A DNA stretch of 8,217 nt from Lentisphaeria bacterium (GTDB lineage Bacteria; Verrucomicrobiota; Lentisphaeria; Victivallales; JAUVCU01): positions 1-8,217 of the forward strand of contig JAUVCU010000054.1 in assembly GCA_030590715.1 (NCBI GenBank), read 5' to 3'. Positions 1 to 6,695 of this stretch are shown piece after piece. Made by a program: the position numbers and the translations under genes. Within the stretch, counting starts at the first letter, position 1, and every line of letters starts with the position of its first letter. The notes below the pieces were generated by a model that saw nothing but the letters and a program-made list of their open reading frames with translations, ran no database searches and was not told the origin of the DNA.

Positions 1-623
1 CTTTCAGGATTTCCATCCGCAATGGTGTTTCTGCAACTGTTAAGGATCTCATCAAACCTGTTTTTATAGCGTCCGTTTTTTTTGATGTGGATCATGTTGA
101 GGTCTGTCATTGCCGGCTCGGTAAAATCCAGGATGTTTTCTTTGTAGTATTCGTATGTCTGTTTTGGCGTTATCGAGATTTTACGGCGACAGAATTCATT
201 GACTAAAAGCTCAACCGCAACTCTTTCCGCTGCTTGTTCCTTCAGCTCTTCCATGCTCGTACCGAATTTTACCGCTGCTTTCTCAAGCTTTTTGCGGCTT
301 CCTCCGCCAAATGATTCTGCCATCTGATCAAGCGTGTTTTCGATCAGTTGAGTCGGGATCTCAAATGGGCGGGCTTTATATTCTCCAAAAATAAGCTTGC
401 GGTTGATGATAGAGGTAAGTGCTTTATTTCTTAGCGTTTCTACTTCTGTCGCCAGTTTGTTGCCCGTTAGCTGTTGTGCCATTCGCTGTTCTATTCCGCC
501 TGTTTCTGTGACAACTTCGAAAACGGTGATCGGCTCACCGTTTACTGAAGCTATTACTGAATTAGTTTCCGCCACGCAGACTCTGCAGATCAGACTTAAA
601 ATAACAATATTAAAAAACTTCAT
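1..623 (-). CDS. SurA-like periplasmic peptidyl-prolyl isomerase, 3' end missing
   Basis: Reading the minus strand from the ATG at 623 gives 207 uninterrupted codons that run off the left edge, so the stop is outside the window. Residues 1-18 form a signal peptide (two residues after Met, then a hydrophobic stretch; likely cleavage after VCVA), although Arg14 interrupts the hydrophobic core. Residues 22-41 (VIASVNGEPITVFEV and flanks) match the opening of SurA/PpiC-type chaperones. The following helical region includes SIINRKLIFGEY (71-82), the usual 'L(I)NRKLI' segment of SurA N-terminal domains. From about 157 (YEYYKENILDF, then LNMIHIKKNG) the sequence enters what looks like the start of a parvulin rotamase domain. 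By family knowledge such proteins fold outer-membrane or secreted proteins in the periplasm. I left the symbol blank because SurA, PrsA and PpiD relatives cannot be separated without the C-terminus. It is divergent from gyrA. Confidence 0.8.
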   Translation of the reverse strand, partial: MKFFNIVILSLICRVCVAETNSVIASVNGEPITVFEVVTETGGIEQRMAQQLTGNKLATEVETLRNKALTSIINRKLIFGEYKARPFEIPTQLIENTLDQMAESFGGGSRKKLEKAAVKFGTSMEELKEQAAERVAVELLVNEFCRRKISITPKQTYEYYKENILDFTEPAMTDLNMIHIKKNGRYKNRFDEILNSCRNTIADGNPE

Positions 624-628
624 ATGTA

Positions 629-633
629 CCTCT
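629..633 (-). promoter_or_regulatory. Ribosome binding site of the SurA-like gene
   Basis: On the minus strand AGAGG lies 5 nt upstream of the ATG at 623. It supports this start, which also gives a well-formed signal peptide. No clear minus-strand promoter could be picked out further upstream. Confidence 0.5.
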
Positions 634-689
634 GTATTCTTTATTAAATTATAAACAAACAAATATACCACTATGATGAAAACGCAATG

Positions 690-775
690 TTTATATTTGG
701 CATAAAACTAGAACTTAAAATGTCATTCCTGCAGGAAGTCTTCTTAAAATGCCGTTTCTGTTTAAATTTGGCATA
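690..775. repeat. Nested direct repeats around a perfect palindrome in the surA-like/gyrA intergenic region
   Basis: TTTATATTTGGCATA (690-704) recurs as TTTAAATTTGGCATA (761-775) with one mismatch. Inside this pair CTTAAAATG occurs twice (714-722 and 743-751). Inside that pair sits a perfect 12-bp palindrome, TTCCTGCAGGAA (726-737). A weaker third TTTGG..CAT-like copy lies near 819-830. The arrangement is roughly symmetric in order (outer repeat, inner repeat, palindrome, inner repeat, outer repeat), but both repeat pairs are direct, not inverted. It sits between two divergent genes, so it could be an operator cluster, or a copy of a dispersed intergenic repeat. The rest of 624-968 is AT-rich and holds no gene I can support and no convincing sigma-70 promoter. 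Confidence 0.6.
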
Positions 776-916
776 GCTATTGACTCTATGTTAAAAACTA
801 AAAATCAATAAAATTAAAATTTGGGGCATTTAAAGGCAAAATAGAGGGGTGTTGAGAAAATTACAGCTTGTGAAGATTGGTTAGTACGATAGGTTATTTG
901 AGTGAAATTATCATAG

Positions 917-936
917 GGGCCAATCAGGCTCTTTTT
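917..936 (+). promoter_or_regulatory. Small hairpin plus T-run in the gyrA leader (possible attenuator)
   Basis: GGGCC (917-921) can pair with GGCTC (927-931) across an AATCA loop, with one G-U pair, and is followed directly by five T residues (932-936). It ends 14 nt before the gyrA Shine-Dalgarno sequence. The stem is only 5 bp, so it would be a weak terminator or attenuator at best and may be chance. Confidence 0.25.
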
Positions 937-950
937 AACCTTTTAAAACA

Positions 951-956
951 GGGGAG
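951..956 (+). promoter_or_regulatory. Probable gyrA ribosome binding site
   Basis: GGGGAG is the only purine-rich match upstream of the gyrA ATG. The 12-nt spacer is longer than usual for the ATG at 969. The next in-frame ATG (987) would be even further away, which favours 969. Confidence 0.45.
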
Positions 957-968
957 TGAAGTTTAACC

Positions 969-3593
969 ATGAGTGAAGAAAACAACATGGAAACTCCAGT
1001 ATTCAACGACATTCCGATCAATATCGAAGATATCATGCATACTGCATATCTTCAGTATTCATTGAGTGTGAATGTAGGTCGTGCTATTCCAGACGTACGT
1101 GATGGACTGAAACCGGGTAACCGCCGAATCCTTTACGCAATGCGCCAGCTGGGACTGACTAAGTCTCATTCGTATACGAAATGTGCCAAAGTAGTTGGTG
1201 AAGTAATCGGTAACTACCATCCACATGGTGACTCGTCTGTGTATGACACGATGGTTCGTATGGCGCAGGATTTTGCGATGCGTACGCCACTTGTCGACGG
1301 ACAGGGTAACTTTGGTAGTATTGATGGTGACCCTGCGGCCGCTTATCGTTATACCGAGTGTCGTTTGGAGCGTATTACTGAAACTCTTCTGACTGATATC
1401 GAGAAGAAAACTGTAGACATGATGCCGACGTTTGATGAGACGACAATGGAACCTACAGTTCTTCCAGCCCGCTTCCCCAACCTGCTTGTAAATGGTACTA
1501 CCGGTATCGGTGTTGGTATGGCGACTAATATCCCGCCACATAACCTTACTGAAGTTATTGATGCGACTGTTCATCTGCTTGAGAATCCTACGGCTACTGT
1601 TGCTGACTTGATGGTTCATCTTCCTGGTCCTGACTTCCCAACAGGGGCAACTCTTTGTGGAATGAACGAGATCAAACGCTTTTACGAAACAGGACGTGGT
1701 ATTCTTCGTCTTCGTGCTAAAGCTGAAGTTCAGGACAACAACGGGAAAGAACAGATTATTGTAACGGAAATTCCTTACGCGATTAATAAGGAAAACCTTG
1801 TTAAGAAGATCGCTGATCTTGTGAATGATAAAAAGATCACAGGAATCTCAGCACTTCGCGATGAAAGTAGTAACCGTGTTGGTATCCGTATTGTTGTGGA
1901 GATCAAACGTGGAGCTATTGGCGAAATCGTTCTTAACCAGCTTTACGCACACACATCTCTTTCTTCTTCTTTCGGATGTACAATGCTGGTGGTTGATAAC
2001 AACAGACCTCGTATTTTAAATCTTGCTCAGGTTCTTCAGGCATATATTGATCACCGCCACGACGTGGTTGTGCGACGTACTAAATTTGAACTTGATAAGG
2101 CTGAAGCTCGCGCTCATATCCTTGAAGGTTTATTGATTGCTGTTGATAACATTGATGAAGTTGTTTCAATTATCCGTAACTCCCGCACAAAAGAAGATGC
2201 CGCGAATGCTCTTAAAGAGCGCTTTGAGCTTTCTAAAAAGCAGACTGCTGCGATCCTTGAGATGCGTCTGCATCAGCTTACCGGTCTTGCAATGGAAGAC
2301 ATTCAGGCTGAATACGATGAATTGTTGAAAGTAATTGCTTACTTAAAAGAACTTCTTGCGAGCCGCGACATGCGTGTTGCTGTTATCAAAGAAGAGCTTC
2401 TTGAAGTTTCTGAGAAATTTGGTGACCCGCGCCGTACGATCATTACAGCAGGTGAAGGTGATATTAATATCGCTGACCTTATTCCGAAACATTCATGTGT
2501 TATTACTGTTTCCAGTACTGGTTATATTAAACGTGTTCCTGCTGATACATACCGCACACAGCGTCGCGGTGGTAAAGGTGTTATTGGTATGGCAACGAAA
2601 GATGCCGATTTTGTTGAGCACCTGTTTAATGCACACAGCCATGACCTGATCTTCTTTATCACTGATAAAGGATTTATGCACTGGTTGAACGTATATGAAG
2701 TACCGGAAGGTTCTCGTACATCGAACGGTAAAGCTATCGTTAATATGATTAAAGTTGATCCGGGTGAAAAGATCCAGGCTATGATCACGCTTAAACGCGA
2801 AGATCTTGATAACGAAAATGCATTCCTGTTCATGGCTACACGAACTGGTTATGTTAAGAAAACTGCTCTTACAGCATTTAAGAACCTACGTAAAGCAGGA
2901 ATCCGTGCACTGAAGATTGAAGAAGATGACGATCTGATCGGAGCATCAATCACTCAAGGTGATAACGAGATCGTTCTTTCGACTGCGAAAGGAATGGCTT
3001 GTCGTTTTGAAGAGGAAAAAGTTCGTCCAATGGGTCGTACGGCTCGTGGTGTAACTGGTCTTCGATTCAAAATTGCTGGCGACTCTATCGTTGGAATGGA
3101 AGTGATTGAGCATCTTGAAGACCTTGGTGACGATGCAGATGAAGAAGCATTGGCTAACGGACCTGAAATCCTTGTTATCAGTAGCGGAGGTATGGGGAAA
3201 CGTAGTTACGTTAATACGTACCGTCGTACAAACCGTGGAGCTAAAGGTGTGACAAGCATGAAACTTCGCGAAGGCGAAGACGTAATTGCTGCGATCCAGG
3301 TCACCGCAGGTGATGAGCTGATGCTTTCTACTGAAAAAGGACAAATGGTTCGATTCAGTACTGATGAAGTTCGTACAATCGGTCGTGCATCAAAAGGTGT
3401 TCGCATTATGAACATGAAAGATGGTGACCGCATTACCGGCGTTGCAAAAGTCGGTAAAATGGCAGATGAAGAAACTGCTGAAGAAGAAGTTGTGGAAGGT
3501 GACGTTGTTGAAACTACAGCAACAGAAGTTACAGAAACTTCAGCTCCTGTGACTGAAGAAACAGCACCTGCTGCGGATTCTGAAGAAGAGTAA
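969..3593 (+). CDS. gyrA: DNA gyrase subunit A
   Basis: Full-length GyrA of 874 residues, about the size of the E. coli protein (875). GyrA is the breakage-reunion subunit of the A2B2 type II topoisomerase that introduces negative supercoils with ATP. The N-terminal domain contains DGLKPGNRRILYAM (45-58), then the HPHGD motif (84-88). The catalytic tyrosine is Tyr128 in AAYRYTE, with Arg127 before it. In the quinolone-resistance-determining region the positions equivalent to E. coli Ser83 and Asp87 are Ser89 and Asp93, the wild-type susceptible pattern. The C-terminal beta-pinwheel starts around 505 and has the GyrA box QRRGGKG at 531-537, which separates true GyrA from ParC; weaker box-like repeats follow (GRTARGV, NRGAKGV, GRASKGV). 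Residues 832-874 form an acidic, Thr/Glu-rich tail. No gyrB is adjacent in the window. The start at 969 is preferred; Met7 is an alternative. Confidence 0.98.
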   Translation: MSEENNMETPVFNDIPINIEDIMHTAYLQYSLSVNVGRAIPDVRDGLKPGNRRILYAMRQLGLTKSHSYTKCAKVVGEVIGNYHPHGDSSVYDTMVRMAQDFAMRTPLVDGQGNFGSIDGDPAAAYRYTECRLERITETLLTDIEKKTVDMMPTFDETTMEPTVLPARFPNLLVNGTTGIGVGMATNIPPHNLTEVIDATVHLLENPTATVADLMVHLPGPDFPTGATLCGMNEIKRFYETGRGILRLRAKAEVQDNNGKEQIIVTEIPYAINKENLVKKIADLVNDKKITGISALRDESSNRVGIRIVVEIKRGAIGEIVLNQLYAHTSLSSSFGCTMLVVDNNRPRILNLAQVLQAYIDHRHDVVVRRTKFELDKAEARAHILEGLLIAVDNIDEVVSIIRNSRTKEDAANALKERFELSKKQTAAILEMRLHQLTGLAMEDIQAEYDELLKVIAYLKELLASRDMRVAVIKEELLEVSEKFGDPRRTIITAGEGDINIADLIPKHSCVITVSSTGYIKRVPADTYRTQRRGGKGVIGMATKDADFVEHLFNAHSHDLIFFITDKGFMHWLNVYEVPEGSRTSNGKAIVNMIKVDPGEKIQAMITLKREDLDNENAFLFMATRTGYVKKTALTAFKNLRKAGIRALKIEEDDDLIGASITQGDNEIVLSTAKGMACRFEEEKVRPMGRTARGVTGLRFKIAGDSIVGMEVIEHLEDLGDDADEEALANGPEILVISSGGMGKRSYVNTYRRTNRGAKGVTSMKLREGEDVIAAIQVTAGDELMLSTEKGQMVRFSTDEVRTIGRASKGVRIMNMKDGDRITGVAKVGKMADEETAEEEVVEGDVVETTATEVTETSAPVTEETAPAADSEEE

Positions 3594-3605
3594 GACTTAA
3601 AACAC

Positions 3606-3649
3606 TTGCCCGTTGTGATTTTTATTACATCGGGTAAAGAAGTTTTTTT
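3606..3649 (+). terminator. Weaker first hairpin after gyrA
   Basis: TTGCCCG (3606-3612) pairs with CGGGTAA (3631-3637) with one G-U pair. After a T-T mismatch the stem continues with TGTGAT (3614-3619) against ATTACA (3624-3629) around a TTTT loop. A run of seven T residues follows at 3643-3649, but 5 nt after the stem, so it is a less efficient design than the hairpin next to it. It is probably one half of a tandem terminator. Confidence 0.5.
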
Positions 3650-3651
3650 AT

Positions 3652-3683
3652 AAAGGAGTGCCCTTATACGGCACTCCTTTTTT
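3652..3683 (+). terminator. Strong intrinsic terminator of gyrA
   Basis: AAAGGAGTGCC (3652-3662) pairs perfectly with GGCACTCCTTT (3670-3680) over 11 bp, with a 7-nt loop (CTTATAC) and a T-run through 3683. The GC-rich core and T tract are those of a textbook Rho-independent terminator, 58 nt after the gyrA stop. It separates gyrA from the folP unit. Confidence 0.9.
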
Positions 3684-3687
3684 ATTT

Positions 3688-3804
3688 CGCTGCAGTATTT
3701 GTGATTCTTGCCCTGTGAAATTCTATGGGCATAAAGAATGGTATATCAAGGCAAAAGCCAAACGAGAAAAACAGAGTGATGAAAACCGTAGCATTTCCCC
3801 GTGA
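3688..3804 (+). other. Doubtful Cys-rich open frame between gyrA and folP
   Basis: In the frame ending at the TGA at 3802-3804, the codons from 3688 read RCSICDSCPVKFYGHKEWY and then a Lys/Glu-rich tail of about 19 residues. Three cysteines in C-x2-C-x2-C spacing followed by an aromatic, basic segment look more protein-like than average intergenic translation. There is no ATG in the frame and no ribosome binding site. The open frame extends back through the gyrA terminator to a TGA at 3616-3618. It could be the tail of a decayed gene, but chance is at least as likely. The rest of 3684-3916 is AT-rich, with no other gene and no convincing promoter. Confidence 0.15.
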
Positions 3805-3916
3805 TATAAGCAGGTTTATTGTTTGATTTCCCGCTCACACGATTTACTTTTAAATTGTCTCATTATCCTTGAAAACTGTCAGGGGTTCCACTACAAACAT
3901 ACTATGTGAGCAATTC

Positions 3917-4789
3917 ATGATCCTGAAAACTAAAAATAGAGAAATAGAGTTTGGAACACGTTCATTAATTATGGGCATTCTCAACGTTACGCCTGACTCA
4001 TTTAGCGATGGCGGAAATTTTTACGATTCAGATACCGCAGTGGGTCATGCAGTGGAGATGCTTCGTAAAGGTGCAGATATAATTGATATTGGTGGAGAGT
4101 CAACCCGACCGGGAGCAGAAGAACTGACCTGTCAAGAAGAAATTTTCCGTGTTGTTCCGGTTATTGAAAAGTTGAGAAACCTTGAGCCGGAGTGTATCAT
4201 AAGCATCGATACTCGTAAAGCTGAAGTGGCGGAAAAGGCCGTAGAAGCCGGAGCCGACATTATTAACGATATCAGCGGGCTACAGTTCTGTAAAGAAATT
4301 GCAGACGTCGCGGCGCAAACTGGAGCAGGATTAGTGTTGATGCATATGCGCGGTAATCCCGATACAATGCAGAGTGAGGAAAACCTCAAATATGATAATG
4401 TGGTGGATGATATCACTGATTTTCTGCAGACGGCAATAGATCAGGCCGTTGCTGTCGGTGTTAAGCCTAATCAGATCGCAGTTGATCCCGGTATTGGTTT
4501 TTCAAAAAAACTTGAGCAGAATATTGAGATACTGCACCGAGTTAATGATTTTAGAACTCTAAACTGTCCAATTCTTGTGGGACATTCACGCAAGTCGTTT
4601 ATTGGTCAGACGCTTAATGAAAGCGACCCGCAAAAAAGAGTTTGGGGAACGGCCGGGGTTACAGCATGGCTGGTAATGAACGGAATCGAAATGATTAGGG
4701 TTCACGATGTTGAAGAGATGAGCCAGGTGGCGACCCTTGTATCCGTATGCAAAAACGGCAACAAAATAAATAAACCCGAAGGAAAATAA
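3917..4789 (+). CDS. folP: Dihydropteroate synthase
   Basis: FolP condenses 6-hydroxymethyl-7,8-dihydropterin diphosphate with p-aminobenzoate to form dihydropteroate in folate synthesis; it is the sulfonamide target. From the ATG at 3917 the protein has 290 residues, a usual length. Family signatures appear in order: MGILNVTPDSFSDGG (19-33), DIIDIGGESTRPGAE (54-68), SIDTRK (96-101), DIINDISG (114-121), MHMRGNP (142-148), DPGIGFSK (190-197), GHSRKSF (222-228) and RVHD (261-264). Together these cover the pterin, diphosphate and pABA sites of the TIM barrel, so it looks fully functional. The frame is open upstream to a TTG at 3869, but that has no ribosome binding site and would add 16 residues absent from typical FolP; the 18 residues before MGILN from the ATG fit the family. 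The ribosome binding site is weak (GTGAG, 3906-3910 region). It is the first gene of a unit with cdaA and ybbR. Confidence 0.96.
   Translation: MILKTKNREIEFGTRSLIMGILNVTPDSFSDGGNFYDSDTAVGHAVEMLRKGADIIDIGGESTRPGAEELTCQEEIFRVVPVIEKLRNLEPECIISIDTRKAEVAEKAVEAGADIINDISGLQFCKEIADVAAQTGAGLVLMHMRGNPDTMQSEENLKYDNVVDDITDFLQTAIDQAVAVGVKPNQIAVDPGIGFSKKLEQNIEILHRVNDFRTLNCPILVGHSRKSFIGQTLNESDPQKRVWGTAGVTAWLVMNGIEMIRVHDVEEMSQVATLVSVCKNGNKINKPEGK
4779..4783 (+). promoter_or_regulatory. Ribosome binding site of cdaA inside the folP 3' end
   Basis: AAGGA lies 7 nt before the cdaA ATG and overlaps the last codons of folP. This fixes the cdaA start at 4791 and suggests translational coupling. Confidence 0.7.
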
Positions 4790-4790
4790 G

Positions 4791-5657
4791 ATGATTGATA
4801 TTCTGCAGCTCCTGCAAGACATCTGGGGCATTTTTAACCCGTTTGTCGAAGTGGCTATCCTTTTTTATATAATTTACACGCTTCTATATTTCCTTCGCGG
4901 ATCGAGAGGATCTCATATTCTTGCCGGAATTGTTACGGCTATGATATGTATGACCATCATCTCCGATTGGGCTGAGTTCGAGGTTCTGAGCTGGCTGCTG
5001 GACACCTTGTGGAGCATGGTCGCGATAATGCTTATCGTTATTTTTCAGCCTGAACTAAGGCGCGCATTTGCCCAGTTGGGAAGCACTACTTCGTTCACTT
5101 CAGATCGTAAAGAGAAGAAAAAAGAGACGTTGAACGAGGTTGTTATCGCGGTCGAAAATATGGCGAAGACGAAAACCGGTGCACTTATTGTTTTTGAGCG
5201 CCAGATCAAAATGGATTCTATTATCAACAGTTCAGTGAGTTTGAATGCTAAACTGAACAGCCTTTTGATCGAATCAATATTTTTCCATAACTCTCCGCTC
5301 CACGACGGGGCTATTATAATTAAGAAAGACACGATAAGTGCCGGGCACGCAATTCTGCCTCTCTCTCAGGACCAAACGCTGATTAGAACTCTTGGAACAC
5401 GACACCGTGCTGCAATCGGTATAACAGAAGAAACAGATGCCGTGGCCCTGGTCGTTTCTGAAGAGACTGGATCAATAAGTATCGCCTGCCGTGGACGATT
5501 GAAACGAAAAATTCCATCAGATAAACTTCTTCGTTATTTGTCTACATTGGTCCTTTCGGGTCAGGAAGGTTCATTTAAAAGCATTTTCGGCACAATGGCT
5601 GAGAATGATGAGCGTGCTGCATTCGGATTTACCAGAACATCATTGCCGGAGGAATAA
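4791..5657 (+). CDS. cdaA: Membrane diadenylate cyclase (c-di-AMP synthase), CdaA/DacA family
   Basis: CdaA condenses two ATP into cyclic di-AMP, a second messenger controlling potassium and osmolyte balance and cell-wall homeostasis. The 288-residue length fits the family. Three membrane segments lie in the first 90 residues (about 19-36, 43-58 and 72-86). The DAC catalytic domain then carries both signature motifs: LHDGAIII (170-177, with the DGA triad at 172-174) and GTRHRAAIG (202-210, RHR at 204-206), followed by VVSEETGSIS (221-230). These are the ATP-binding and catalytic elements, so the enzyme should be active. A charged linker (DRKEKKKE, 105-112) joins the membrane part to the cyclase domain. 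The ATG is 1 nt after the folP stop, and ybbR follows after 3 nt, which makes co-transcription very likely. Diadenylate cyclases are best studied in Firmicutes, where cdaA is usually followed by cdaR and glmM; glmM is not here. Confidence 0.95.
   Translation: MIDILQLLQDIWGIFNPFVEVAILFYIIYTLLYFLRGSRGSHILAGIVTAMICMTIISDWAEFEVLSWLLDTLWSMVAIMLIVIFQPELRRAFAQLGSTTSFTSDRKEKKKETLNEVVIAVENMAKTKTGALIVFERQIKMDSIINSSVSLNAKLNSLLIESIFFHNSPLHDGAIIIKKDTISAGHAILPLSQDQTLIRTLGTRHRAAIGITEETDAVALVVSEETGSISIACRGRLKRKIPSDKLLRYLSTLVLSGQEGSFKSIFGTMAENDERAAFGFTRTSLPEE
5648..5653 (+). promoter_or_regulatory. Ribosome binding site of ybbR inside the cdaA 3' end
   Basis: GGAGGA, a near-consensus Shine-Dalgarno sequence, lies 7 nt before the ATG at 5661 and overlaps the end of cdaA. 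It is the strongest ribosome binding site seen in the window. Confidence 0.8.
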
Positions 5658-5660
5658 TCA

Positions 5661-6620
5661 ATGGCTAATAAAGAATTTACATTACCACACTATTTCAGAA
5701 AAGATTTTCTGCGTAAACTGATCTCGCTTGTATTCGCGCTGCTGGTTTGGATAAGCGTTAAAAACAAGATCGGGATAGAGCAGATGCTTCTGGGCGAAAT
5801 TCCCGTGAACTTTGAATTGCCGGGAGACCTGATAATGTCGAACGAGTCACAAAGTGTCAGGATCAAAGTGCGGACAAGTGAGAAGCGTTTGGCCAGTTTG
5901 AGCCCTCATGATTTTAGGATAAATATCCCGGTGAGGGAGCAACAATATTCAGAAGATGAGCCGTTGAACATTATCGTTAAAGCGACCGATGTGACTGCGC
6001 CTTATGGTGTTCAGGTGGTTGGTGTCGAGCAAGCAAGGGTGATTGTTCATCTTGACCGTATCATTTCAAAAAAGGTAAAAGTGCATCCTCATTTTACTGG
6101 AGGACAGGAAGGCTATGCTACGGGAAAGGTCACACTTATCCCCGCTGTAATTACTATTACGGGGCCTCGCGCTATTCTTGCAGAGAAGGAGCGTGTAAAT
6201 ACCGAGCCGATTCCGCTTGATCATATGACCGCAAGCTTTGAATTTGAACCAAAGATCTCTATTAATAACAATATTATTTCTACCAGTGACATCACCGTTT
6301 TGGCGAAAGTCGAAATTCTGAGAAGCTTGGATACTGTCAGTTTTAACAGTATTCCCGTCAGAATATTGAGTACCCCTGAGGTCTCTCAAAATTTTGATAT
6401 AAAGTTGGAAAGTGAATATGTGAACGTGCAGATTTCAGGTTCGAAGAGCGATGTCGAGCTGGTGAAATACGATCAGGTCAAAGCATATATTGATGTTTCT
6501 ACTTTGAAAGGAGTTGGAACATATAGTGTTAATATAGACAGCAGTGTCATCGATTCTCCAGTTGCGATTTCAAATGTGGCTCCAATGCAGATCAAGGTTA
6601 CTTTAAACAAGAAAAAGTAG
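5661..6620 (+). CDS. ybbR: YbbR/CdaR-type membrane-anchored cyclase regulator
   Basis: YbbR-domain proteins are the usual genomic and physical partners of CdaA and modulate its activity; in Firmicutes this protein is called CdaR. The 319-residue product has a short basic N-terminus, one membrane helix at about 18-34 (RKLISLVFALLVWISVKN), then an all-beta extracytoplasmic part. Three YbbR-like repeats can be traced by their '[IV]PV' openings and closing strands: about 44-132 (GEIPVNFELPG), 138-217 (VKVHPHFTGG ... TITGPRAIL) and 227-315 (NSIPVRILSTPE ... IDVSTLKGVGTYSV). The N-terminal segment LRKLISLVFALLVW is typical of the family. The start is 3 nt after the cdaA stop. No enzyme motif is present and none is expected. 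The assignment rests on context and overall pattern, since YbbR domains are poorly conserved in sequence. Confidence 0.88.
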   Translation: MANKEFTLPHYFRKDFLRKLISLVFALLVWISVKNKIGIEQMLLGEIPVNFELPGDLIMSNESQSVRIKVRTSEKRLASLSPHDFRINIPVREQQYSEDEPLNIIVKATDVTAPYGVQVVGVEQARVIVHLDRIISKKVKVHPHFTGGQEGYATGKVTLIPAVITITGPRAILAEKERVNTEPIPLDHMTASFEFEPKISINNNIISTSDITVLAKVEILRSLDTVSFNSIPVRILSTPEVSQNFDIKLESEYVNVQISGSKSDVELVKYDQVKAYIDVSTLKGVGTYSVNIDSSVIDSPVAISNVAPMQIKVTLNKKK

Positions 6621-6630
6621 CATTCGATTG

Positions 6631-6649
6631 AAGCAGACTGACTGCTTTT
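6631..6649 (+). terminator. Small hairpin just after ybbR
   Basis: AAGCAG (6631-6636) pairs with CTGCTT (6642-6647) around ACTGA, with four T residues at the end. The 6-bp stem begins 10 nt after the ybbR stop. It is a weak terminator candidate that may act together with the next hairpin. Confidence 0.35.
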
Positions 6650-6659
6650 AATGAACGGA

Positions 6660-6682
6660 AAACGGTGAAATGTTCTCCGTTT
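6660..6682. terminator. Hairpin between convergent genes, possible bidirectional terminator
   Basis: AAACGG (6660-6665) pairs with CCGTTT (6677-6682). After a T-T mismatch, GAA pairs with TTC around an ATG loop. On the plus strand only three T residues end the stem; on the minus strand the stem runs into TTTT. It lies between the ybbR stop and the original stop (6696-6698) of the minus-strand gene, where a shared terminator is expected. An alternative fold uses AACGGA (6654-6659) with TCCGTT (6676-6681). Confidence 0.4.
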
Positions 6683-6695
6683 GTAAAATGCAAAT

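Noticed and set aside
397..654. Plus-strand open frame of 85 codons
   Set aside because: It lies opposite the SurA-like gene, has no ribosome binding site, and its translation is typical antisense noise.
715..774. Minus-strand ORF of 19 codons through the palindrome
   Set aside because: No ribosome binding site; its LPAGMT-like ending comes from the palindrome sequence, as often happens with intergenic repeats.
770..786. Sigma-54-like element TGGCAT with TTGAC downstream
   Set aside because: The -24 half fits but the -12 half lacks the GC dinucleotide; the same TTGGCATA motif at 690-704 has no -12 partner, so it is better described as a repeat.
780..812. TTGACT as a -35 box for gyrA
   Set aside because: No acceptable -10 hexamer occurs 16-18 bp downstream; the nearest AT-rich hexamer is about 21 bp away.
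1059..1619. Minus-strand open frame of 186 codons opposite gyrA
   Set aside because: gyrA is unambiguous on the other strand; the antisense translation shows no motif and is a by-product of gyrA codon usage.
3725..3826. Short plus ORF of 33 codons from ATG 3725
   Set aside because: No ribosome binding site, no recognisable motif, and it overlaps the doubtful Cys-rich frame in another phase.
3869..3916. Upstream extension of folP from a TTG codon
   Set aside because: No ribosome binding site at the TTG, and the extra 16 residues are not family-like; the ATG at 3917 gives the normal N-terminal length.
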